From CAXBBB01 sp963815505 (lineage in GTDB: Bacteria > Bacteroidota > Rhodothermia > Rhodothermales > BA12): a DNA stretch of 64,000 nucleotides. Location: positions 1-64,000 of the forward strand of contig CAWFGU010000003.1 of NCBI GenBank assembly GCA_963815505.1, read 5' to 3'. The notes under the pieces were generated by a model. The model searched no databases. It had not been told where the DNA came from and worked only from the letters and a program-made list of their open reading frames with translations. The translations under genes and the position numbers were made by a program. Below, piece by piece: positions 48,003 to 55,193 of the stretch. Each line of letters starts with the position of its first letter. Position 1 is the first letter of the stretch.

Positions 48003-48686
48003 ATGCCCGTCCACAAAAATAGCGGTGCCGACATCAAGTCGAATTACCGCGTCAAGGTCCAGATCGGCCTGATCGTTACGCTCGCCCTGCTCATCCTCGC
48101 CTTCCGTTGGGAAACCGGCGGCAAGGAGATCGAGACGTTCCAGATGGAGGAGCAGGAGATGATCGAGATGGAAGAGATCATTCAGACGCAGCAGATCGAG
48201 CGCCCACCGCCGCCGCCCAAGCCGCCCCAGCCGGTCGAAGTGCCGGACGAAGAAGAGATCGAAGAACTCGACCTCGACCTGGACAGCGGACTCGACCTCG
48301 ACGCCGCGCCCGACCTACCGCCGCCCCCACCGCCTCCCCCGTCAGCGCCCGTCGTTGAGGAAGAGCCGGAGCCGGAGATTTTCGTAATCGTGGAGCAGAC
48401 GCCGGAGATGATCCCGAACCAGGCCGAGGCGATGCGCAACTTGCAGTCGTCGATCACTTACCCCGAGATCGCCAAGCGCGCAGGCGTCGAGGGCCGCGTG
48501 ATCGTGCAGTTCGTCGTCGACGAGCAGGGCAACGTGGTCGATCCGTTCGTGGTCAGAGGCATCGGCGCGGGCTGCGACGAGGAGGCGGTCAAGGCGGTGC
48601 GCACGCTCAAGTTCAAGCCGGGTAAGCAGCGCGGCCGCGCCGTCAAGGTGCAGATGACCCTGCCCGTCACCTTCCGACTGCGCTGA
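48003..48686 (+). CDS. tonB: TonB-family energy transducer, second tandem copy
   Basis: 227 residues from ATG 48003. Anchor VKVQIGLIVTLALLILAF, an acidic then Pro-rich linker with PPPPPKPPQPVEVPDEEEIEELD and eight consecutive Pro, then the same TonB domain as the preceding gene. N-terminal halves are only related, C-terminal halves identical at DNA level. A 153-base gap before it probably carries its own promoter, and a terminator follows. Different linkers suggest different Exb partners or reach. Confidence 0.9.
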   Translation: MPVHKNSGADIKSNYRVKVQIGLIVTLALLILAFRWETGGKEIETFQMEEQEMIEMEEIIQTQQIERPPPPPKPPQPVEVPDEEEIEELDLDLDSGLDLDAAPDLPPPPPPPPSAPVVEEEPEPEIFVIVEQTPEMIPNQAEAMRNLQSSITYPEIAKRAGVEGRVIVQFVVDEQGNVVDPFVVRGIGAGCDEEAVKAVRTLKFKPGKQRGRAVKVQMTLPVTFRLR

Positions 48687-48688
48687 TC
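48360..48688 (+). repeat. 329-bp direct repeat, copy 2 (TonB C-terminal domain)
   Basis: Identical to 47523-47851 including synonymous positions and the bases after the stop codon, which implies very recent duplication or gene conversion. Confidence 0.95.
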
Positions 48689-48709
48689 CCGCACACCGGT
48701 TGACTTCAA

Positions 48710-48744
48710 CGCCGCTCGCGACCCTGGTTGCGAGCGGCGTTTTT
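48710..48744 (+). terminator. Terminator after the second tonB
   Basis: Perfect 10-bp stem CGCCGCTCGC / GCGAGCGGCG, 10-base loop, then TTTTT. Confidence 0.9.
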
Positions 48745-48761
48745 GCGGTTGTGGTTAGCGA

Positions 48762-48813
48762 TGATCCGCGCGTCGTAAGGGCGACTCATGAATCGTCCTT
48801 ACGACGCGCGGAT
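48762..48813. repeat. 18-bp perfect inverted repeat overlapping the rpiA 3' end
   Basis: Arms GATCCGCGCGTCGTAAGG and CCTTACGACGCGCGGATC flank a 16-base loop. The right arm encodes the last residues of rpiA (within SARRKDDS), and its stop lies in the loop. Confidence 0.85.
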
Positions 48814-49499
48814 CGGAGGTGGGCGACGCTGCCGTCCGCCTCGCCTACGATCAAGTCCGTCGTCACGTCCAAGAACAGACCGTGATCCAGGACACCGGGC
48901 GTGTCCAACAGCGCGCGGTTGACAGTAGCCGGGTCGAACGGCGCAGCAAACTTCGCGTCGATGATCCACAAGCCCTGGTCCGTGACGATGGGACCATCTT
49001 TGCGCTCGCCCATGCGTAGCTGAGGATCGGCGCACAGAGCACGCAGCCGATCCGAGATGGGGCGCGCGGCCATCGGGACGATCTCGACGGGAACGGCCAC
49101 ATCGGATCCCAACCAAGCGGAGCGCTTCCCCGCGTCGACCAGCACGACGAAGCGGCGAGCGGCAGACGCCACGATCTTCTCGCGCGTCATGGCAGCACCG
49201 CGCCCTTTGATGAGTACGAACGTCAGTTCATCGAAGGCGTCAGCGCCGTCGAAAGCCAGATCAAGGGTAGGTGCTTCTTCTAGTGTGGTCAACGGAATGC
49301 CGTGCGCCCGAGCCAGCCGCTCGGAGGCAAATGAAGTCGGCACACCTCGGACTTCGAGTCCACTCGCGACTCGTTTTCCGAGTGCAGCGATGGCAAGAGC
49401 CGCCGTGCTGCCCGTACCCAACCCCACCGCCATACCGCTTTCGATGAGGTCGACGGCGGCATGGGCGACGCGTTGTTTTTGCTCGTGAGCAGCGGACAT
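48786..49499 (-). CDS. rpiA: Ribose-5-phosphate isomerase A
   Basis: 237 residues from ATG 49499. RpiA motifs: GMAVGLGTGSTAALAI, VPTSFASERLARAHGIPL, LDLAFDGADAFDE, LIKGRGAAMTREKIVA (catalytic Lys/Glu region), VLVDAGKRS. It interconverts ribose-5-phosphate and ribulose-5-phosphate in the pentose phosphate pathway. Its C-terminal codons form one arm of an 18-bp inverted repeat. The 134 bases upstream, before the ABC permease stop, hold no feature I can support. Confidence 0.93.
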   Translation of the reverse strand: MSAAHEQKQRVAHAAVDLIESGMAVGLGTGSTAALAIAALGKRVASGLEVRGVPTSFASERLARAHGIPLTTLEEAPTLDLAFDGADAFDELTFVLIKGRGAAMTREKIVASAARRFVVLVDAGKRSAWLGSDVAVPVEIVPMAARPISDRLRALCADPQLRMGERKDGPIVTDQGLWIIDAKFAAPFDPATVNRALLDTPGVLDHGLFLDVTTDLIVGEADGSVAHLRSARRKDDS

Positions 49500-49633
49500 G
49501 AGAAGTCGGGTCGGTGAGCCCTAAAACTACGCCGAGCGGCGATGCATCAACCGGTCAGGCTGTGGAGACCTCATAGGTCGAACGCTTTGATAGGCGCCGA
49601 GCACAAAAAGGACTTCTCCGACCTCTGGCTGAA

Positions 49634-50860
49634 CTACTCGCGGCGCAGCGCTTCGATCGGGTCGAGTTGGGCGGCCCGCCATGCCGGATACACTCCGAAC
49701 GTCATTGCGAAAAACGTCACCCCCACGACCGCAACGCCAACCCACATCCATGGGATGACAGGAGGCATGTCAAAGGCTAGAGCTACGAGGTTTCCCACGC
49801 CGACCCCAAGCGCAACTCCGATCAGTCCGCCGATCTGACACAAGATGACAGCCTCGACCAGATACTGACGCAGAATGTCGCGGCTCTTGGCTCCCAGCGA
49901 CTTACGCAATCCGATCTCACGCGTCCGCTCGGCCACCGACACCAGCATGATGTTCATGATGCCAATGCCTGCAGCCAGCAGCGTCAGCAAGCCAATGGCC
50001 GCGCCGCCGACCGTTACACCGGAGGCGACGCCCTGAAACTGCTCTCGTTCGTTTTCCGACGTTTCGATGCGGAAGTTATTTTCCTCGCCCGGACGGACGC
50101 CCCTGATCACCCGCAACGCGCCGATCACCTCATCCTGCGTCTGCGCCATCACCTGCATCGAAGCGGCGCGCACGTCGATGTCCACGTCTCGGTTGGGGCG
50201 ACCGTACATCTGAAACAGCGTCGTGATCGGCGTCAGCGCCACGTCGTCCTGGTTGCCGCCCATCGTCGAGCCTTTTTCGTCGAACACGCCGATGACGCGC
50301 AGTTTGCCCCGGTCAACGCTGATGTCCTTGCCGACAGCTTCCTCGAGCGGAAAGAGTTCGTCGGCCAGCGCGGTTCCGAGCACCACGACCGGGCGGCCGA
50401 AGCGCACGTCGTCGGCCGTCAGCGTGCGGCCTCGGTTGACGGTGTAGCTCTTGTTGACCGTCCAGTCTTCGTTCGATCCGATGAGCTGCTTGCTAGCCTC
50501 GGTGCTCTCGTTTGCCGAGCGGAAGCGCACGCCCCAGTCGCTGACGACCGGGCTGATTCCGGCAGGCATCGTCGTGCGCTCGCGCAGCAGTTGGGCCTGC
50601 TCGTAGGTCAGGTCCGGCGAAACGGTCCAGTTGCGGCGGCCCCCCTCGACCTGCAGGTCCCACGTCCGCTCGACTCCGAACGTCGTCGCGCCGAACGACT
50701 CGAACGCGGTGTTGACCGAGCTCGAGATCACCTCGACCGCCGTGACCGACACGATGATGGCGAACACGCCGATCACCATGCCCAGAAGCGTCAGGGCCGA
50801 GCGGAGTTTGTTGGCGCTCAGCGCCGAGGTGGCGATGCGCAGCAGTTCTCTGAAGCTCAT
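49634..50860 (-). CDS. MacB-type ABC transporter permease (downstream copy)
   Basis: 408 residues from ATG 50860. FtsX/MacB architecture: N-terminal helix (SALTLLGMVIGVFAIIVSVTAV), a large periplasmic domain with VLGTALADELFP and a KDISVDRGKLRVIGVFD core, then three C-terminal helices with SVAERTREIGLRKSLGAKSRDIL and ending VYPAWRAAQLDPIEALR. Mechanotransmission permeases export lipoproteins or peptides. No ATPase gene is adjacent in the window. Follows its paralogue by 11 bases. Confidence 0.9.
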   Translation of the reverse strand: MSFRELLRIATSALSANKLRSALTLLGMVIGVFAIIVSVTAVEVISSSVNTAFESFGATTFGVERTWDLQVEGGRRNWTVSPDLTYEQAQLLRERTTMPAGISPVVSDWGVRFRSANESTEASKQLIGSNEDWTVNKSYTVNRGRTLTADDVRFGRPVVVLGTALADELFPLEEAVGKDISVDRGKLRVIGVFDEKGSTMGGNQDDVALTPITTLFQMYGRPNRDVDIDVRAASMQVMAQTQDEVIGALRVIRGVRPGEENNFRIETSENEREQFQGVASGVTVGGAAIGLLTLLAAGIGIMNIMLVSVAERTREIGLRKSLGAKSRDILRQYLVEAVILCQIGGLIGVALGVGVGNLVALAFDMPPVIPWMWVGVAVVGVTFFAMTFGVYPAWRAAQLDPIEALRRE

Positions 50861-50871
50861 GATAGTCGAGG

Positions 50872-52117
50872 TTATTCGTAGCGGAGCGCGTCGATGGGCT
50901 TCTGCCGCGCGGCCTGCCAGGCGGGAAAGAAGCCGAAGATCACGCCGACGCCGATGCACACGCCCAGCGCCAGAGCGACGATGACGGGCGAGAGTGTCGC
51001 CGTAAAGACGATGTTGATCGCCAGCGTCGTCAGCAGCGAGAGCACCAAGCCCGATCACACCGCCGAGCAGCGAAACCGTCACGGCCTCGAGCAGAAACTG
51101 CAGCAGAATCGACCGGCCTTTGGCGCCGATGGCTTTTCGCAGCCCGATCTCGCGCGTCCGCTCCTTGACCGAGACGAACATGATGTTCATCACACCGATG
51201 CCGCCGACGAGCAGCGAGAGAGCCGTCAGGAAGATGCCGACGCCATAGATAGTCGCCTTGGTCGACGCGAGAAGGTCGCGAAACACCTCGGTCTTGTTGA
51301 TCGAGAAGTCGTCCTTCTCGAGCGCGTCCAGTCCCCTAGCGACTCGGCTGAAACCGCGGATCTCGTCCTCGACGGCTACCTGCGGGACGCCGTCGCGCGC
51401 CTTGAGGCTGACCTGAAAATTCCAGTTCTGGGTGTTGTAGAGCTTGCGCGCCGTGCTCAGCGGCATCTGAAACTGCTCGTCGACCGAGAACAGTCCCAGG
51501 AACTTGCCTTTGGGTTCGAGCACTCCCAACACGGTGAATCGGGCGCCCTGGATGCGGACCTCCTTTCCTTCGGCGCGCTCGTCGGGAAACAGGCTCTCGG
51601 CAATCGAGGAACCCAGCACGACCACGTTGCGCGCCGTCTGCTCCTCCATGTCGGTGAAGTAGCGGCCCTCGGACAGGTCAATGTCGGCGATCTCGGTGTA
51701 GGTGGGCGTCGTCGCGGTCACCTGGGCGCGGCTCACGGCCCGGTCGCGGTACTGAATCGCGCTGCCGAAATCGATGCTGACGGCCGAATAAGCAATGCTT
51801 TCACTTCGCTGCGCCCCGTCGACGACCCGCTTGGCCGAGTCGTAGGTCATCATCGGACGGCGCCGCATCTCGAAAAACTCCTCGGCCGACATGATAATCC
51901 ACGGCCGCTGGTCGACGTAATAAGTGTTCGTGCCGAACATCTCCATCGACTTGTCGAACGCACGCTCCATGCCGTTGATCGTCGTCATTGTCGAAGTCAC
52001 CATCACGATGCCGATGATGATGCCGAGCGTCGTCAACAGCGAGCGCAGTTTGTTTTCGCGGATCGAGTCGGCAGCGTTGCGCAGCCCCTCGCGGATCTCG
52101 TAGAGAAAAGCGTTCAC
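50872..52117 (-). CDS. MacB-type ABC transporter permease (upstream copy, one frameshift)
   Basis: Starts at ATG 52117; N-terminal helix with SLLTTLGIIIGIVMVTSTM, periplasmic domain (VVLGSSIAESLFPDE, RIQGARFTVLGVLEPKG), SVKERTREIGLRKAIGAKGRSILLQF. The frame breaks near 51042-51055 after LLGGVIGL; removing one base restores VLSLLTTLAINIVF and the expected ending PAWQAARQKPIDALRYE with stop at 50872 (414 residues). Without the correction the reading slips through and fuses to the downstream permease, a spurious 827-codon ORF. Confidence 0.87.
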
Positions 52118-52230
52118 GCGTGGACGGGCGATTGGGAGCGGGCGGTCATGTGTCGTCTCTACGGAGCGCGTGGGAGCGGGTTGCGGACGTTCGTACTTTA
52201 CCGCCGTCTCCTAATCCTTCTGCGTTTCCG

Positions 52231-52389
52231 ATGGGCAAACTCCGCATCGTCGGCGAGTTCTGGCAGTTTCTGCGCACGCGCAAACGCTTCTGGCTCGCTC
52301 CCATCCTCGTCGTATTGCTGCTGCTGAGCATCCTGATCGTGTTCGCGTCCGGCAAGGCCATCGCGCTGTTCATCTATCCGCTGTTTTGA
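52231..52389 (+). CDS. DUF5989-like single-pass membrane protein
   Basis: 52 residues from ATG 52231: LRIVGEFWQFLRTRKRFWLAPI followed by one hydrophobic helix (LVVLLLLSILIVFASG) and ALFIYPLF. The arrangement (E-F-W-x-F-L-R...K-x-W-L-x-P) matches the small DUF5989 family, often found near polysaccharide genes in other bacteria. Stand-alone here, divergent from the ABC permeases. Confidence 0.68.
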   Translation: MGKLRIVGEFWQFLRTRKRFWLAPILVVLLLLSILIVFASGKAIALFIYPLF

Positions 52390-52436
52390 CGCGTGTACTC
52401 GGGTTGCCGCGGAGAGTTGGCTGCTGAGCCGGCAGT

Positions 52437-52889
52437 TCAGGGTTGGAGCCGCTTCTCGAAACGCAGGCGGAAGTCGCGGTAGGTGGCGTTGAAGTCGGCG
52501 CGCGTCACGCGGTAGCCGCTGGCGAGACCGAGGACCGTCATGCCGGGATGGATGTTGGGGAACGTGTCGAAGCAGAAGTAGCGGTAGCCCTCGCTGCGTG
52601 TCACCTCCTCCATCCGGCGGAGGAGCATCCGGGCGATTCCGCTGCGTCGTTGATCCGGCGAGACGCCGCCTTTGGCCGAGTAGAAGTTGAACCGGTTCTC
52701 ACGGTAGCCGACCTTGAAGCCGACCGGAACGCCGCCGACCCGGGCGAGCAGCATCCGCAGACCGTCGCGCTCGAACGTGTTGATGATCCGCTCCTCGCCA
52801 AAACACGCGCGGTTGATCTCGCGGATCACGCCAACGGCTTCGAGCCCTACTTCGTCGATGGTCAGCGTGGCGGCGCGCGTCGTCTGCAT
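52437..52889 (-). CDS. GNAT-family N-acetyltransferase
   Basis: 150 residues. GNAT fold markers: VGGVPVGFKVGY (strand 4), the acetyl-CoA loop VSPDQRRSGIARMLLRRM, then GYRYFCFDTFPNIHPGMTVLGLASGYRVTRAD. Acetylates an unknown amine. Single gene between the DUF5989-like ORF (convergent) and the DUF58 gene. Confidence 0.88.
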   Translation of the reverse strand: MQTTRAATLTIDEVGLEAVGVIREINRACFGEERIINTFERDGLRMLLARVGGVPVGFKVGYRENRFNFYSAKGGVSPDQRRSGIARMLLRRMEEVTRSEGYRYFCFDTFPNIHPGMTVLGLASGYRVTRADFNATYRDFRLRFEKRLQP

Positions 52890-52933
52890 CGGGTCGGTGG
52901 ATAAGGCACGTCCAAACTACGGCTCGCCGCCGC

Positions 52934-54250
52934 TTAAATCCGTCCCGACGCTTTGAGCGACAGGTATGCGTTGAGCACGTCGGCGGAGAGGTGCTCGGGC
53001 GCGGTCAGCAGCGTGCCGACTCCCGCGCGGCGCAGTTCGCTCGCCATCTGCTCTTTCTCCATTGCCACGTACGACGCGATCGTCTGAGCGTAAACGCGGT
53101 CAAGTCCTTCCAACTCGTTACCCACGTCGCGCAGGAGCGGATTGCGGAAAAATACGCAGAGCACGACGTGCTGACGGGCCATGGCGACCAAGGCGTTGCG
53201 TTGACGGCGCAGTGCGGATCGCGTTTCGAAGTTGGAGAACACGAGCAGCAGCGAGCGCCGCTTGACCATCCGGCGGACGTGATAGTAGAGCGCCTCGATG
53301 TCCGACTCGCCCTCGCTGGCCTGAGCGTCGTAGAGCGCTTCGAGGATCGCGTTCATCTGCCCTGGCCGCGCCGACGCGCCGACAATCTGCTGCGGGGTCC
53401 GCCCGAACGTCATCACACCCGCATGGTCGTGACGCCGCAGCGCGATGGCGCTCAGCACGAGCGCGGCGTTGAGGCTGTGATCGAGCAAACTCAGCCCGTC
53501 GAACGGCAGTGCCATCGTCCGCCCCACGTCTACGAGCGAGTAGATCGGCTGGGCGCGCTCCTCCTGATACTGATTGATCATCAACTCGCCGCGCCGCGCC
53601 GTCGCTTTCCAGTTGACACTGCGGATGTCGTCGCCGACGACGTAATCGCGCACGTGCTCGAACGTCGTCGACGCGCCGGGCCTTCGAATGCGCTTGACGC
53701 CAATCAAGTCGAGATGCTGTGTGGCGGCCATCAGTTCGTAGCGGCGCATCGCCAGGAACGCCGGATACACGGTCGACTCACTACCGCCCGGCCCGCTGAA
53801 CCGCCGTTCGAGCAGGCCAATCCGCGACCGCGCGAACACGTGCACGACTCCGAATGCCAGCCGTCCGCGCTGCGTCGGTCGCACCCAAAACCCGATGCGC
53901 CGCGTCTCTCCCGCTCCAATCGCCAGATCATCGGGCGCAGCGAACGCGTCGACTTCGCGCGGCCACTCGTCGATCACCGACAGGTCGAGGTTGGCCGTCG
54001 ATTGGATCGTCCAGACACCAGCGTTCTCGTCCCCGATCGATAGCCGCTCGTCCAGTTCGCGCCTGACCGATACGTCGGCACGCGCCAGCAGCATAGCGTC
54101 GGTTGCCAGTGCGGCTGCGAACCCGACCAGCCCGATCTGTCCCAGCCACAGCAGCGGTGTCCACACGAACCCCAGGGTTAGCACGATTGCAATAACGGCA
54201 AGGGCTATGAGCGGTCGCTGTCGATGCAGAAATAGATCGCGGAGAGGCAT
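52934..54250 (-). CDS. DUF58 domain protein
   Basis: 438 residues. Two N-terminal membrane helices (PLIALAVIAIVLTLGFV, WLGQIGLVGFAAALAT), a beta-rich middle, the DUF58 signature GASTTFEHVRDYVVGDDIRSVNWKATARRGELMINQYQEERAQPI, and a vWA-like region (YSLVDVGRTM...LLVFSNFETRSAL). DUF58 proteins partner with MoxR ATPases; the only MoxR gene seen is 44 kb away, so either they act in trans or another MoxR lies elsewhere. Confidence 0.9.
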   Translation of the reverse strand: MPLRDLFLHRQRPLIALAVIAIVLTLGFVWTPLLWLGQIGLVGFAAALATDAMLLARADVSVRRELDERLSIGDENAGVWTIQSTANLDLSVIDEWPREVDAFAAPDDLAIGAGETRRIGFWVRPTQRGRLAFGVVHVFARSRIGLLERRFSGPGGSESTVYPAFLAMRRYELMAATQHLDLIGVKRIRRPGASTTFEHVRDYVVGDDIRSVNWKATARRGELMINQYQEERAQPIYSLVDVGRTMALPFDGLSLLDHSLNAALVLSAIALRRHDHAGVMTFGRTPQQIVGASARPGQMNAILEALYDAQASEGESDIEALYYHVRRMVKRRSLLLVFSNFETRSALRRQRNALVAMARQHVVLCVFFRNPLLRDVGNELEGLDRVYAQTIASYVAMEKEQMASELRRAGVGTLLTAPEHLSADVLNAYLSLKASGRI

Positions 54251-54308
54251 GGAGGGTCGGGGAAGGAGGTGAGCCGAAAAGTCCTCGCGAGGCTTCCGAG
54301 CGGTGCGT

Positions 54309-55193
54309 CTATCGTTCGGCAGTAGCAGGAATCAGACCTTCGGATGCCAAAATCGCGCGCACGATGTCCAGGCGACCCGCTCCCAGGTCGAACTCGGTTC
54401 CGGGCATCGCCTCCGCGTTCATCGCGTAGACCATAGCGCCTCCAGGACGCTCGAGCCATCCAATGAGCCACCCGATGTCGGGTCTTCCACAGCACTGGCC
54501 CCATCCGGTTTTGCCTTCGAGCCGCCAGCCGTCGCCCTCGGCGAGCAGCGGCATCAGATCCTTGACGGTAGCCTGATCGTCGGCTGAGAACGGGAGCGTG
54601 CCCAGCCTAAGTCCATCCAAAAACACAATCTGCTCGTCTGCCGAGATCTGCCACGCGCCATTGAGCCACGCCATCGGCAGGGTGTCGCCCATCGTCGCGT
54701 TGCCGTAGGGATAGCGCGCAAATACGTCGGAGTAGCCGGACGCGCCGACCTGCGAGGCTAAGCGCTGGAACAACCATACCGCTGACTGCTCGACGCCTGT
54801 TCGCAGCGACAGATCCTGGTTCCACGAGTCGCGCCACCGCTCGACGCCGTCCCATGCGTGCAGCGAGTCGACATTGTGCACAATATCTCGGTCCAGGAAG
54901 ACGAGCGAGTTGAACAGTTTGGAGGTCGATGCAGGCGTGAACCGCGTCGCCGCCCGCTCGGAATCGTAGCGCTGGGTGACTTTGCTCTGCGGATCGTAGA
55001 GCACGAACGTACCGACCGCTCCGCGCGCGTGGAACAGGGCTTTCCAGTCGGCTCGCTCAACCTGAGTGGGAGATGGGCCCTCGGCGGCCGTCACCTGCTC
55101 GGGTGATGCGCTACACGCCGTCAGTGCGAGCAGAGGCAGAAAAACGAGCCAGCCGTAGAGCCAGACACCGGTATCCACGGCGGCGGTTCTCAC
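54309..55193 (-). CDS. Class D (OXA-type) beta-lactamase, lipoprotein-like signal
   Basis: 294 residues from GTG 55193. A signal with LALTACSAS suggests a lipoprotein. All class D motifs are visible: nucleophile Ser89-T-S-Lys92, Ser137-A-Val139, Tyr163-G-Asn165 and Lys228-T-Gly230 (GKTGWG), together with HAWDGVERWRDSWNQDLSL and SADEQIVFLDGL, which match OXA enzymes. It should open beta-lactam rings unless it serves as a penicillin-sensing or DD-peptidase variant. The start overlaps the alaS stop (GTGA). Confidence 0.9.
   Translation of the reverse strand: MRTAAVDTGVWLYGWLVFLPLLALTACSASPEQVTAAEGPSPTQVERADWKALFHARGAVGTFVLYDPQSKVTQRYDSERAATRFTPASTSKLFNSLVFLDRDIVHNVDSLHAWDGVERWRDSWNQDLSLRTGVEQSAVWLFQRLASQVGASGYSDVFARYPYGNATMGDTLPMAWLNGAWQISADEQIVFLDGLRLGTLPFSADDQATVKDLMPLLAEGDGWRLEGKTGWGQCCGRPDIGWLIGWLERPGGAMVYAMNAEAMPGTEFDLGAGRLDIVRAILASEGLIPATAER

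Noticed and set aside
49634..52117. A single 827-codon ORF fusing two ABC permeases
   Set aside because: The fusion exists only because the first gene slips frame near 51050; after correction it ends at 50872 with a proper PIDALRYE terminus and the second gene has its own ATG at 50860.
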